From positions 1 through 5,179 of the forward strand of contig JAPKDI010000114.1 of the NCBI GenBank assembly GCA_026421105.1: a stretch of 5,179 bases of DNA. Reading direction: 5' to 3'. Shown in pieces: positions 1-5,179 of this stretch. The notes under the pieces were generated by a model. The model had not been told where the DNA came from, searched no databases, and worked only from the letters and a program-made list of their open reading frames with translations. A program made the translations under genes and the position numbers. The stretch's first letter is position 1; every line of letters begins with the position of its first letter. Origin of the DNA: Alphaproteobacteria bacterium (GTDB taxonomy: Bacteria; Pseudomonadota; Alphaproteobacteria; SHVP01).

Positions 1-63
1 GGATCGACTGGCGTTGGGCCGCTCGGCGGCGGTCGCCTGTCCGGACGTCTTGCCATTCAACAT
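1..63 (-). CDS. Possible start of a divergent gene, cut by the left window edge (hypothetical)
   Basis: Read on the minus strand, an ATG at 63-61 opens a frame that stays open for 21 codons to the left edge, beginning MLNGKTSGQATAAERP. A GGAG at 70-67 lies 3 nt before the ATG, the same short spacing as the GGAG in front of the mutase ATG. Most third codon positions are G or C, as expected for coding sequence here. The visible residues are polar and Ala/Ser/Arg-rich, like a disordered N-terminus, and match no family I recognise. A TATCAT hexamer at 78-83 (minus strand) could be a -10 box, but no convincing -35 accompanies it. A plus-strand frame across the same bases (2-112, ending TAA) also has coding-like third positions and could instead be the tail of an upstream gene. 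With so few codons, the call is tentative. Confidence 0.3.
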   Translation of the reverse strand, partial: MLNGKTSGQATAAERPNASRS

Positions 64-131
64 TTACTCCAACCATCATGATAGGCAGGTTCGAGCTAGA
101 TCACCCAGCTAACCCGCCCAATCGGCCGCGC

Positions 132-144
132 GGTGCGGCGCACC
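132..144. repeat. 13-bp inverted repeat GGTGCG-G-CGCACC
   Basis: Two perfect 6-bp arms (132-137 and 139-144) flank a single central G, in the gap upstream of the DUF4389 gene. There is no T-run on either side, so it does not look like an intrinsic terminator. As RNA it could fold as a 5-bp stem with a GGC loop. It sits directly against TTGTGG (145-150), a poor -35-like hexamer, so an operator role is possible but unproven. In GC-rich DNA such a repeat can also arise by chance. Confidence 0.4.
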
Positions 145-227
145 TTGTGGACTGACCGTTTTGAATTGCTATCGATTCATGGCAACTTCGCTCCTAGTCC
201 ACAAACGGCCCAGGCAGCCAACCAGAA

Positions 228-608
228 ATGTCCGACCGAGATACCGAGATCGCCGGAAACCTAACCAATCCAGAGGTGTGGATTCGCCTTGTCTTCATGC
301 TCCTCTACGCCGCAGCCTTTTATCTCGCGGTGTGGGTCGGCGGCGCCGTCGCAGTGATCCAACTCGCATTCAAGTTGATCTCGGGCAAGTCGATACCGCG
401 CTTGGCGGTATTCGGCACAAACCTTGGCACCTACCTAAGCCAGGTTTTGGCTTTTGAGACCTTCGGTAGTGAGCGGCGTCCCTGGCCGATGACCCCCTTC
501 CCGGCCTCCGCGGGCGCACCTGGGCGGGCAGCAGGTCGGCAACAGCCTGCCAATCGAACGCGGGTCGTCAAAACGGCGGGTCGGCAGAACCAAGACGAAA
601 AGAAGTAG
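228..608 (+). CDS. DUF4389 domain-containing small membrane protein
   Basis: This 126-residue protein has the layout of the DUF4389 family, whose function is unknown. A short polar N-terminus is followed by W18-I-R, then a long hydrophobic stretch at about residues 21-50, probably one or two membrane passes. Next comes QLAFKLISGK (45-54), then the family-like block with VFGTNLGTYLSQVLAFETF (61-79) and SERRPWP (81-87). I matched these by eye to the usual family pattern of W-x-R, a Q-x-x-x-x-x-x-x-G turn and a terminal F-x-S/G-x-E-x-R-P-x-P motif. Residues from about 90 onward are a Gly/Ala/Arg/Gln-rich, basic, probably disordered tail. It is likely an inner-membrane protein with the tail in the cytoplasm (inferred from the positive charge). 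ATG 228 is the only ATG after the in-frame stop at 195-197; no strong Shine-Dalgarno precedes it. It converges on the mutase gene, with 5 bp between the stop codons. No clear promoter is visible upstream: TTGTGG (145-150) pairs only poorly with TATCGA (170-175). Confidence 0.85.
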   Translation: MSDRDTEIAGNLTNPEVWIRLVFMLLYAAAFYLAVWVGGAVAVIQLAFKLISGKSIPRLAVFGTNLGTYLSQVLAFETFGSERRPWPMTPFPASAGAPGRAAGRQQPANRTRVVKTAGRQNQDEKK

Positions 609-617
609 CGGCACTAC
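605..617 (-). terminator. Weak candidate terminator between convergent genes
   Basis: An inverted repeat GTAG-CGGCA-CTAC contains both stop codons (606-608 on plus, 616-614 on minus). Read on the minus strand, as the end of the mutase transcript, the stem is followed by TTCTTTTCGTC, a pyrimidine-rich tract that could act as the U-run of an intrinsic terminator. An alternative stem, AGCG/CGCT, overlaps it. Both stems are only about 4 bp, so the structure is weak. On the plus strand no T-tract follows, so it would not serve the DUF4389 gene. Confidence 0.25.
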
Positions 618-2758
618 GCTGCGGCGCGGTTGTCTCCCAACAAAGACAAGATGCGGTCTGCAGCCTCGACGATATTGCTGCCCGGCCCGAATATCTCTGC
701 AACGCCCGCTTTGAACAAAAATTCATAGTCCTTTGGCGGAATGACCCCGCCGACAACAACCACTATATCGCCACCACCTTCTTCGCGCAGCGCATCAATC
801 AGTTGCGGAATGAGAGTCTTGTGCCCCGCGGCCTGCGACGATATCCCGACGACATGGACGTCGTTCTCGATTGCCTGCCGAGCCGCCTCTTGCGGTGTCG
901 CAAACAAAGGGCCGATGTCGACATCAAAACCAATATCAGCCATTGCCGTTGCGATGACCTTGGCGCCACGATCGTGCCCATCCTGACCCAACTTGGCGAC
1001 CAATATTCGGGGGCGACGCCCGACCCTTGCCGCAAAACGATCCGCTGAATGCCGGGTTCGAGCAAAACCGTCGTCGTCTTCGAATGCCTTACCATAAACG
1101 CCCGAGACAGCCATCGTTTGGGCGCGATGGCGGCTGAATACATCTTCCAATGCCGCCGACACCTCGCCCACTGTCGCGCGACTGCGAACCGCCTCGACGC
1201 TTAAGGCTAATAAGTTCCCATCGCCTCGTGCACCGTCACGCAGCGCATCAAGCGCTTTTGCAACGGCATTAGAGTCGCGGGTGTTCCGAATTGTATTCAG
1301 TCGCTCAATCTGTTGTGCGCGCACTTTTTGATCGTCGACTTCAAGAAGCTCGATGTCGTCCACGGTATCAAGACGGTATTTGTTGACGCCAACGACGACC
1401 TCTTCACCCCGGTCGATCCGCGCCTGTTTCTTGGCCACGGACTCTTCTATTCTCAATTTTGGTAATCCCTGAGCGACGGCTTTCGTCATACCGCCAACTT
1501 CTTCAACTTCGACGATGAGTTTTCGCGCCTCTTCAATCAAGGAATCGGTGAGTGACTCGACGTAATGCGACCCACCGAGAGGGTCGATGACGTTCGAAAT
1601 TCCCGTCTCTTCGGCCAATATGAGCTGTGTATTGCGGGCGATGCGCGAAGATAATTCGGACGGCAGGGCCAGCGCCTCGTCGAAAGCATTGGTGTGCAAG
1701 CTCTGGGTCCCTCCAAGGACGGCCGCCATCGCTTCGTAAGCCGTGCGTACGACGTTGTTGTGCGGATCCTGTTCGGTTAGGGAAACGCCGGATGTCTGGC
1801 AATGGGTCCGCAGCGAGAGTGAGCGCGGGTCTTTCGGCGAAAAGCGCTGCATCAATTCGGCCCAAAGAAACCGCGCCGCACGAAGCTTCGCGACTTCCAT
1901 GAAGAAGTTCATGCCGATGCAGAAAAAGAATGAAATCCGGGGCGCGAAGGCATCGACGTCCATACCGGACGCTATCGCAACTTTGACATACTCCAATCCG
2001 TCCGCGAGCGTGTACGCGAGTTCTTGCACCAGCGTCGCGCCGGCCTCCTGCATATGGTAGCCCGAGATCGAAATCGAGTTAAACCGCGGCATCTCTTTGG
2101 CCGTATAGCCAATAATATCGGAGACAATCCGCATCGATGGTTCTGGCGGGTAGATGTAGGTATTCCGCACCATGAACTCTTTGAGAATATCATTCTGGAT
2201 CGTGCCGGAGAGCTTTTCAGCTGGCACGCCCTGCTCTTCCGCCGCGACGATGTAGCCCGCCAGCACCGGCAACACCGCACCGTTCATCGTCATCGACACG
2301 CTCACGCGGTCGAGTGGGATTCCGTGGAAAAGGATTTTCATATCTTCAACAGAATCAATCGCCACGCCGGCTTTGCCGACATCGCCTTCAACCCTCGGAT
2401 GATCGGAATCGTACCCCCGGTGGGTTGCGAGATCGAACGCCACCGACAGTCCCATCTGGCCAGCCTCTAATGCCTTGCGATAGAACGCGTTCGATTCTTC
2501 GGCGGTCGAGAACCCGGCATATTGACGGATGGTCCACGGCCGATTGGCGTACATCGTAGACCGCGGGCCCCGAAGATAGGGCGCAAAGCCCGGCACATCA
2601 GTAGCCGCGCGCGGCCCCTCATCCTCGCGGGTATAAAGCGGCTTGACCGCAATCCCTTCAGGGGTGTGCCAGATCAGGTCGTCTAGAGACTTGTCCCGGA
2701 GCTCTTTTTGCGCCTGACCGCGCCAGTCAGCGAGCGTCGGTTTCGGAAAATCAGCCAT
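614..2758 (-). CDS. scpA: Methylmalonyl-CoA mutase, single-chain adenosylcobalamin-dependent type
   Basis: The enzyme interconverts (R)-methylmalonyl-CoA and succinyl-CoA in the cytoplasm, the last step of propionyl-CoA assimilation. The 714 residues match the usual length of the single-chain large-subunit type. Residues 1 to about 550 form the substrate barrel. [12 protein letters not shown] (about 74-85) contains the Tyr that corresponds to the active-site Tyr89 of the Propionibacterium enzyme. RNTYIYPP (198-205) begins with the counterpart of Arg207, and [10 protein letters not shown] (232-241) contains the counterpart of His244. This combination favours methylmalonyl-CoA over isobutyryl-CoA as substrate. 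[18 protein letters not shown] (370-387) is the family signature. The C-terminal cobalamin domain (about 582-710) has DGHDRG (593-598) with the cobalt-ligating His595, then [11 protein letters not shown] and [15 protein letters not shown] 2758 is preferred over an in-frame GTG at 2767 because the GTG lies inside the purine-rich ribosome-binding stretch. No frameshift or missing key residue was found. The carboxylase, epimerase and MeaB genes are absent from the window. The gene is also called mutB or mcmA in other genomes. Confidence 0.97.
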   Translation of the reverse strand: MADFPKPTLADWRGQAQKELRDKSLDDLIWHTPEGIAVKPLYTREDEGPRAATDVPGFAPYLRGPRSTMYANRPWTIRQYAGFSTAEESNAFYRKALEAGQMGLSVAFDLATHRGYDSDHPRVEGDVGKAGVAIDSVEDMKILFHGIPLDRVSVSMTMNGAVLPVLAGYIVAAEEQGVPAEKLSGTIQNDILKEFMVRNTYIYPPEPSMRIVSDIIGYTAKEMPRFNSISISGYHMQEAGATLVQELAYTLADGLEYVKVAIASGMDVDAFAPRISFFFCIGMNFFMEVAKLRAARFLWAELMQRFSPKDPRSLSLRTHCQTSGVSLTEQDPHNNVVRTAYEAMAAVLGGTQSLHTNAFDEALALPSELSSRIARNTQLILAEETGISNVIDPLGGSHYVESLTDSLIEEARKLIVEVEEVGGMTKAVAQGLPKLRIEESVAKKQARIDRGEEVVVGVNKYRLDTVDDIELLEVDDQKVRAQQIERLNTIRNTRDSNAVAKALDALRDGARGDGNLLALSVEAVRSRATVGEVSAALEDVFSRHRAQTMAVSGVYGKAFEDDDGFARTRHSADRFAARVGRRPRILVAKLGQDGHDRGAKVIATAMADIGFDVDIGPLFATPQEAARQAIENDVHVVGISSQAAGHKTLIPQLIDALREEGGGDIVVVVGGVIPPKDYEFLFKAGVAEIFGPGSNIVEAADRILSLLGDNRAAA

Positions 2759-2772
2759 GAACTCCACTCTTC
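2759..2772 (-). promoter_or_regulatory. Ribosome-binding region that decides the mutase start
   Basis: On the minus strand a purine-rich stretch precedes ATG 2758: GAAGAG (2772-2767) with an 8-nt spacing and GGAG (2765-2762) with a 3-nt spacing. An upstream in-frame GTG (2767-2765) overlaps these purines and would have to use a site at very short distance, so ATG 2758 is the better start. The choice changes the protein by only three residues. Confidence 0.6.
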
Positions 2773-2783
2773 GCAGATGCGAA
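2770..2783. promoter_or_regulatory. 14-bp inverted repeat TTCGCA-GA-TGCGAA, candidate operator of the mutase gene
   Basis: Two perfect 6-bp arms flank a 2-bp centre. The element lies directly downstream of the predicted -10 box of the mutase promoter and covers the expected transcription start (about 2780), a classic position for a repressor site. One arm also overlaps the first bases of the GAAGAG ribosome-binding stretch. The bound factor is unknown. From memory, the alphaproteobacterial propionate regulator PccR (ScfR family) recognises TTTGCAAA-type sites; the TTCGCA arm differs from TTTGCA by one base, which is suggestive only. Confidence 0.4.
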
Positions 2784-2786
2784 ATG

Positions 2787-2816
2787 AGTATGAGAAACCA
2801 AGGTTGATGGTGTCAA
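2787..2816 (-). promoter_or_regulatory. Predicted sigma-70-type promoter of the mutase gene
   Basis: Read on the minus strand, a perfect consensus -35 box TTGACA (2816-2811) is followed after 18 bp by CATACT (2792-2787), which matches TATAAT at four of six positions. Transcription would start near 2780, giving a leader of roughly 22 nt before ATG 2758, enough for the ribosome-binding stretch. This is the best promoter-like sequence in the window and points to the mutase being transcribed on its own. Confidence 0.55.
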
Positions 2817-2882
2817 ACCCGGCCCGCCAGATTAGGAGTCCTCCAGTAAAATTGCGGTGACGCCACCTTGCGGCGGGCGGCC

Positions 2883-2895
2883 CAAATCTGATTTG
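2883..2895. repeat. 13-bp inverted repeat CAAATC-T-GATTTG in front of the helicase gene
   Basis: Two perfect 6-bp arms flank a single T and end 8 bp before the helicase ATG (2904), where a Shine-Dalgarno sequence would normally lie. The repeat is AT-rich while the preceding bases are very GC-rich. As DNA it could be a small operator. As RNA it could form only a weak 5-bp stem with a CUG loop. No good -10/-35 pair for the helicase was found nearby: TAAAAT at 2847-2852 resembles a -10 box but lacks a -35, and TTGCGG at 2868-2873 pairs poorly with TTTGCT (2892-2897). Confidence 0.35.
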
Positions 2896-2903
2896 CTAGT
2901 CTA

Positions 2904-5179
2904 ATGTCGCGTATTGCCATTCCCGACGAACCCAGTCAAACCGTCGCGGTCCTAGGGCCGACAAACACTGGGAAGACGCATTTGGCCATCGAGCGCATGA
3001 TCGGCCATCGAAGCGGCATGATTGGCTTGCCGTTGCGCCTCCTTGCGCGCGAAGTTTTTGACCGGTTCACCGCGCTTTGCGCGCCGGATGAAGTCGCTCT
3101 GATCACGGGCGAGGAACGCATCATTCCGCCCGGCGCTAGATATTGGGTCTGTACGGTCGAGGCCATGCCGTTGTCGGTAGCGGTCGAGTTCCTCGCGGTC
3201 GATGAAATCCAACTGGCTGCAGATCCAGAACGTGGCCATACCTTTACCGATCGCATCCTCAACGCCCGTGGCACGAAAGAGACGATGTTCTTGGGCGCGG
3301 ACACGATCGGCCCACTATTGCGCAGGACGATCCCTGGAATACGCATCGAACGACGACCGCGACTTTCCAAGCTCAGTTTCGCTGGACACACCAAATTGTC
3401 GCGCTTACCGCGCCGGTCAGCTGTGATCGCTTATCGCGCCGATGATGTCTACAACATCGCCGAGCGCCTACGGCGGCAGAAAGGCGGCGCCGCCGTAGTG
3501 ATGGGCGCCTTAAGTCCGCGCACGCGAAATGCGCAAGTCGATCTCTTCGAAAACGGGGAGGTCGACTATTTGGTCGCGACTGATGCAATAGGAATGGGAC
3601 TCAATCTGAGCATTGACCACATTGCTTTCGCATCGTTGCGCAAGTTCGATGGGCAACAAGAGCGCAGACTAACCGCGCCGGAGATCGGTCAGGTCGCCGG
3701 TCGCGCCGGGCGATACCTCAACCACGGCACCTTTGGAACGACCGGTGACGCACCCGCTCTGGACGGGGAGTTTGTTTCTGCCATCGAGGCACATAGTTAT
3801 CGAGCGCTCGCGCACATTCGGTATCGCAACAGCGATCTCGACCTGTCGTCGGTGCCCGGACTTCTCACCAGCCTCGAAGCCCCACCGCGACTCCCGCACT
3901 TCCAGCCCGCCCTTGAGGCGGCCGATGTCCGAACGCTGCGAAGCCTATTTTGCGAACCAGATATCGCGCAGGCCGCGCGTTCACCGTCAAACGTTTCCCT
4001 GCTGTGGCAGGTCGCAACTATTCCCGACTTTCAACAAATGTTGCATGAGACTCACACCAACCTACTTGGGCGCGTTTTTCGTGCTTTAATTGGCCCGTCG
4101 GGGCGGCTACCAGATGATTTCCTCGCCAAGAACATTCAGCATCTCGATAGAATATCGGGCGACATTGATACCCTGCAAAATCGTCTGGCCCACATTCGAA
4201 CCTGGACATACATCGCGCATCAAACTGAATGGGTGAATGACGCTACCCGCTGGCAAGCTCAGGCCTCGGCCGTCGAGGACCGCTTATCCGATGCGCTTCA
4301 TGATCGCCTGACCCAGCGGTTCGTTGATCGCCATCACGTCGCGACACTGCGGCGGCTTCGTGCCGCGAATACGGCCAATATCAAGATCCATCAAGATGGT
4401 GACGTTTCTATCGACGAGGAGTCCGTCGGTCGCCTGCAGGGCTTGCGATTTATGCTCGACGAATCAGCTCCAAGATTTGACCGCAAGGCAATTCGACACG
4501 AGCTGATAGAAGAACTTGAGCAACGCGCGACGGCGATGTTGGGAAGCCCCGGCGAAGCATTCAACCTCGCTGGCCGCGAGATACTCTGGAACGGCAACGC
4601 CGTTGCGACGCTGGACAGTGGGGAGCATGTCCTGCGGCCTAAGCTACGCCTTTTCATCGACGACAGTTTACGCGACAGACCCATCGCAGCCGCAATCCGG
4701 GTTCGAATTGGCCAGTGGCTTGGACAGCACATTGCCAAGACATTCGCGCCGATGACGCAGATCACCGGGCCGGAAATGGACGGCCCCGGCCGCGGACTGC
4801 TCTTCCAGCTTCAAGAGCAGTTCGGCGCCGTGGCACGAAGCGATGTTCGCGAACTCGTAGACGCGCTGCCGAAATCTGCTCGGAAAGAACTGGCACGCCG
4901 CGGCATCAAGATTGGTCGGTTCTTCGTTTTCATGCCGGGCATGCTCAAAACGCGGCGCGCCACGCTAGCGTTCAACTTGGCGACTACCTTCGAGCACGCA
5001 GTGGCCCCACCTGTACCCGAGGGACGGGTCTCTTTTGATGTTTTGCCAAGCCACAATACCAGCATCCTCAATGCGTGCGGGTTTTGGCGTGTTGGCGAAC
5101 GGGCTGTGCGGATCGACGCGCTGGAACGTTTGGGCCAGGTTCTTTCAGAAATGGAAACGACGATCGTCGTCGGACCTAA
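2904..5179 (+). CDS. Suv3-like superfamily 2 RNA helicase, 3' end outside the window
   Basis: An uninterrupted frame of 758 codons runs from ATG 2904 to the right edge without a stop; the TAA at 5177-5179 is in another frame. The protein is a predicted ATP-dependent RNA helicase of the Ski2-like/Suv3 group. Motifs in order: Walker A GPTNTGKT (18-25); GLPLRLLAREVFDR (41-54); TGEER (68-72); motif II DEIQ (100-103); GADTIGPLL (131-139); GALSPRTRNAQ (201-211); motif V VATDAIGMGLNLSI (224-237); and motif VI QVAGRAGR (263-270). A helical middle region carries HIRTWTYIA (430-438) and VEDRLSDALHDRLTQRF (457-473), wording I associate with alphaproteobacterial members. Near residues 659-680, ARKELARRGIKIGRFFVFMP resembles the conserved C-terminal block, and RAVRIDALERL (733-743) suggests the core is nearly complete. 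By analogy with mitochondrial Suv3 it may unwind RNA for decay; its bacterial role is not well established. An in-frame TGA at 2889-2891 limits the start to ATG 2904, which lacks a clear Shine-Dalgarno. It diverges from the mutase gene. Confidence 0.93.
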   Translation, partial: MSRIAIPDEPSQTVAVLGPTNTGKTHLAIERMIGHRSGMIGLPLRLLAREVFDRFTALCAPDEVALITGEERIIPPGARYWVCTVEAMPLSVAVEFLAVDEIQLAADPERGHTFTDRILNARGTKETMFLGADTIGPLLRRTIPGIRIERRPRLSKLSFAGHTKLSRLPRRSAVIAYRADDVYNIAERLRRQKGGAAVVMGALSPRTRNAQVDLFENGEVDYLVATDAIGMGLNLSIDHIAFASLRKFDGQQERRLTAPEIGQVAGRAGRYLNHGTFGTTGDAPALDGEFVSAIEAHSYRALAHIRYRNSDLDLSSVPGLLTSLEAPPRLPHFQPALEAADVRTLRSLFCEPDIAQAARSPSNVSLLWQVATIPDFQQMLHETHTNLLGRVFRALIGPSGRLPDDFLAKNIQHLDRISGDIDTLQNRLAHIRTWTYIAHQTEWVNDATRWQAQASAVEDRLSDALHDRLTQRFVDRHHVATLRRLRAANTANIKIHQDGDVSIDEESVGRLQGLRFMLDESAPRFDRKAIRHELIEELEQRATAMLGSPGEAFNLAGREILWNGNAVATLDSGEHVLRPKLRLFIDDSLRDRPIAAAIRVRIGQWLGQHIAKTFAPMTQITGPEMDGPGRGLLFQLQEQFGAVARSDVRELVDALPKSARKELARRGIKIGRFFVFMPGMLKTRRATLAFNLATTFEHAVAPPVPEGRVSFDVLPSHNTSILNACGFWRVGERAVRIDALERLGQVLSEMETTIVVGP

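Noticed and set aside
2..112. Plus-strand frame of 36 codons ending TAA, possible tail of an upstream gene
   Set aside because: No recognisable motif, and it competes with the minus-strand frame that has a start codon and ribosome-binding match. Neither is proven, so only the latter is listed, at low confidence.
161..457. 98-codon plus-strand frame from a TTG at 161 overlapping the DUF4389 gene
   Set aside because: It is out of frame with the recognisable DUF4389 protein, is very Arg/Pro-rich as expected for an off-frame translation of GC-rich coding DNA, and matches no family I know.
2765..2767. GTG as the mutase start, three codons upstream of the ATG
   Set aside because: It lies inside the purine-rich ribosome-binding stretch. 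The ATG at 2758 has better spacing and gives the familiar M-A-D-F start.
2822..2878. GCCCGCC (2822-2828) and GGCGGGC (2872-2878) as a long-range hairpin or terminator
   Set aside because: The arms are 7 bp of pure G/C separated by 43 bp in GC-rich DNA, with no T-tract; chance is the simplest explanation.
2936..3394. 152-codon minus-strand frame opposite the helicase gene
   Set aside because: It is antisense to the Walker A to motif III coding region, and its Arg/Ser-rich translation has no recognisable motif. It is a mirror of the helicase codons.
4391..4765. 124-codon minus-strand frame opposite the helicase C-terminal half
   Set aside because: It is antisense to a frame with continuous family-like protein sequence. 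The Ser/Arg-rich translation is typical of a shadow frame.
5177..5179. TAA at the very end of the window as the helicase stop
   Set aside because: Codon counting from ATG 2904 puts the last full codon at 5175-5177. The TAA is in another frame, and I found no evidence of a frameshift in my full translation of 2904-5177.
1..5179. Mobile element, CRISPR, defence system, tRNA or riboswitch (for example a cobalamin riboswitch before the mutase)
   Set aside because: No terminal repeats, transposase, repeat-spacer pattern or tRNA-like folds were seen. The mutase leader is only about 22 nt from the predicted start, too short for a cobalamin riboswitch.

Overview
The window looks like ordinary chromosomal sequence from an alphaproteobacterium with moderately high G+C. 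The lineage is inferred from gene content. The Suv3-type helicase has the wording typical of alphaproteobacterial members of that family, the methylmalonyl-CoA mutase is the single-chain ~714-residue type, and the third gene is a small DUF4389 membrane protein. No insertion sequence, CRISPR array, rRNA, tRNA or phage gene was seen.

Layout. Positions 1-63 may hold the first codons of a minus-strand gene that leaves the window on the left (weakly supported). Positions 64-227 are intergenic and hold a 13-bp inverted repeat. A DUF4389 membrane protein (228-608, +) converges on the methylmalonyl-CoA mutase gene (614-2758, -), with only 5 bp between the two stop codons. A 145-bp divergent intergenic region (2759-2903) follows. 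It carries a good sigma-70-like promoter for the mutase (TTGACA, 18-bp spacer, CATACT) with a 14-bp inverted repeat over the predicted transcription start, and a second 13-bp inverted repeat just in front of the gene on the other side. From 2904 to the right edge there is one uninterrupted reading frame of at least 758 codons. It encodes a Suv3-like superfamily 2 RNA helicase whose C-terminus lies outside the window.

Functional picture. The mutase interconverts (R)-methylmalonyl-CoA and succinyl-CoA with adenosylcobalamin, the last step of propionyl-CoA assimilation. Its usual partners (propionyl-CoA carboxylase, epimerase, MeaB-type chaperone) are not in the window, so it appears to be a single-gene transcription unit. 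The helicase probably acts on structured RNA, by analogy with mitochondrial Suv3. Nothing in the sequence links the three genes into one pathway. I did not find a previously undescribed system. The most useful points are the complete-looking helicase frame cut by the window edge, and the small inverted repeats placed at gene starts in the intergenic regions.
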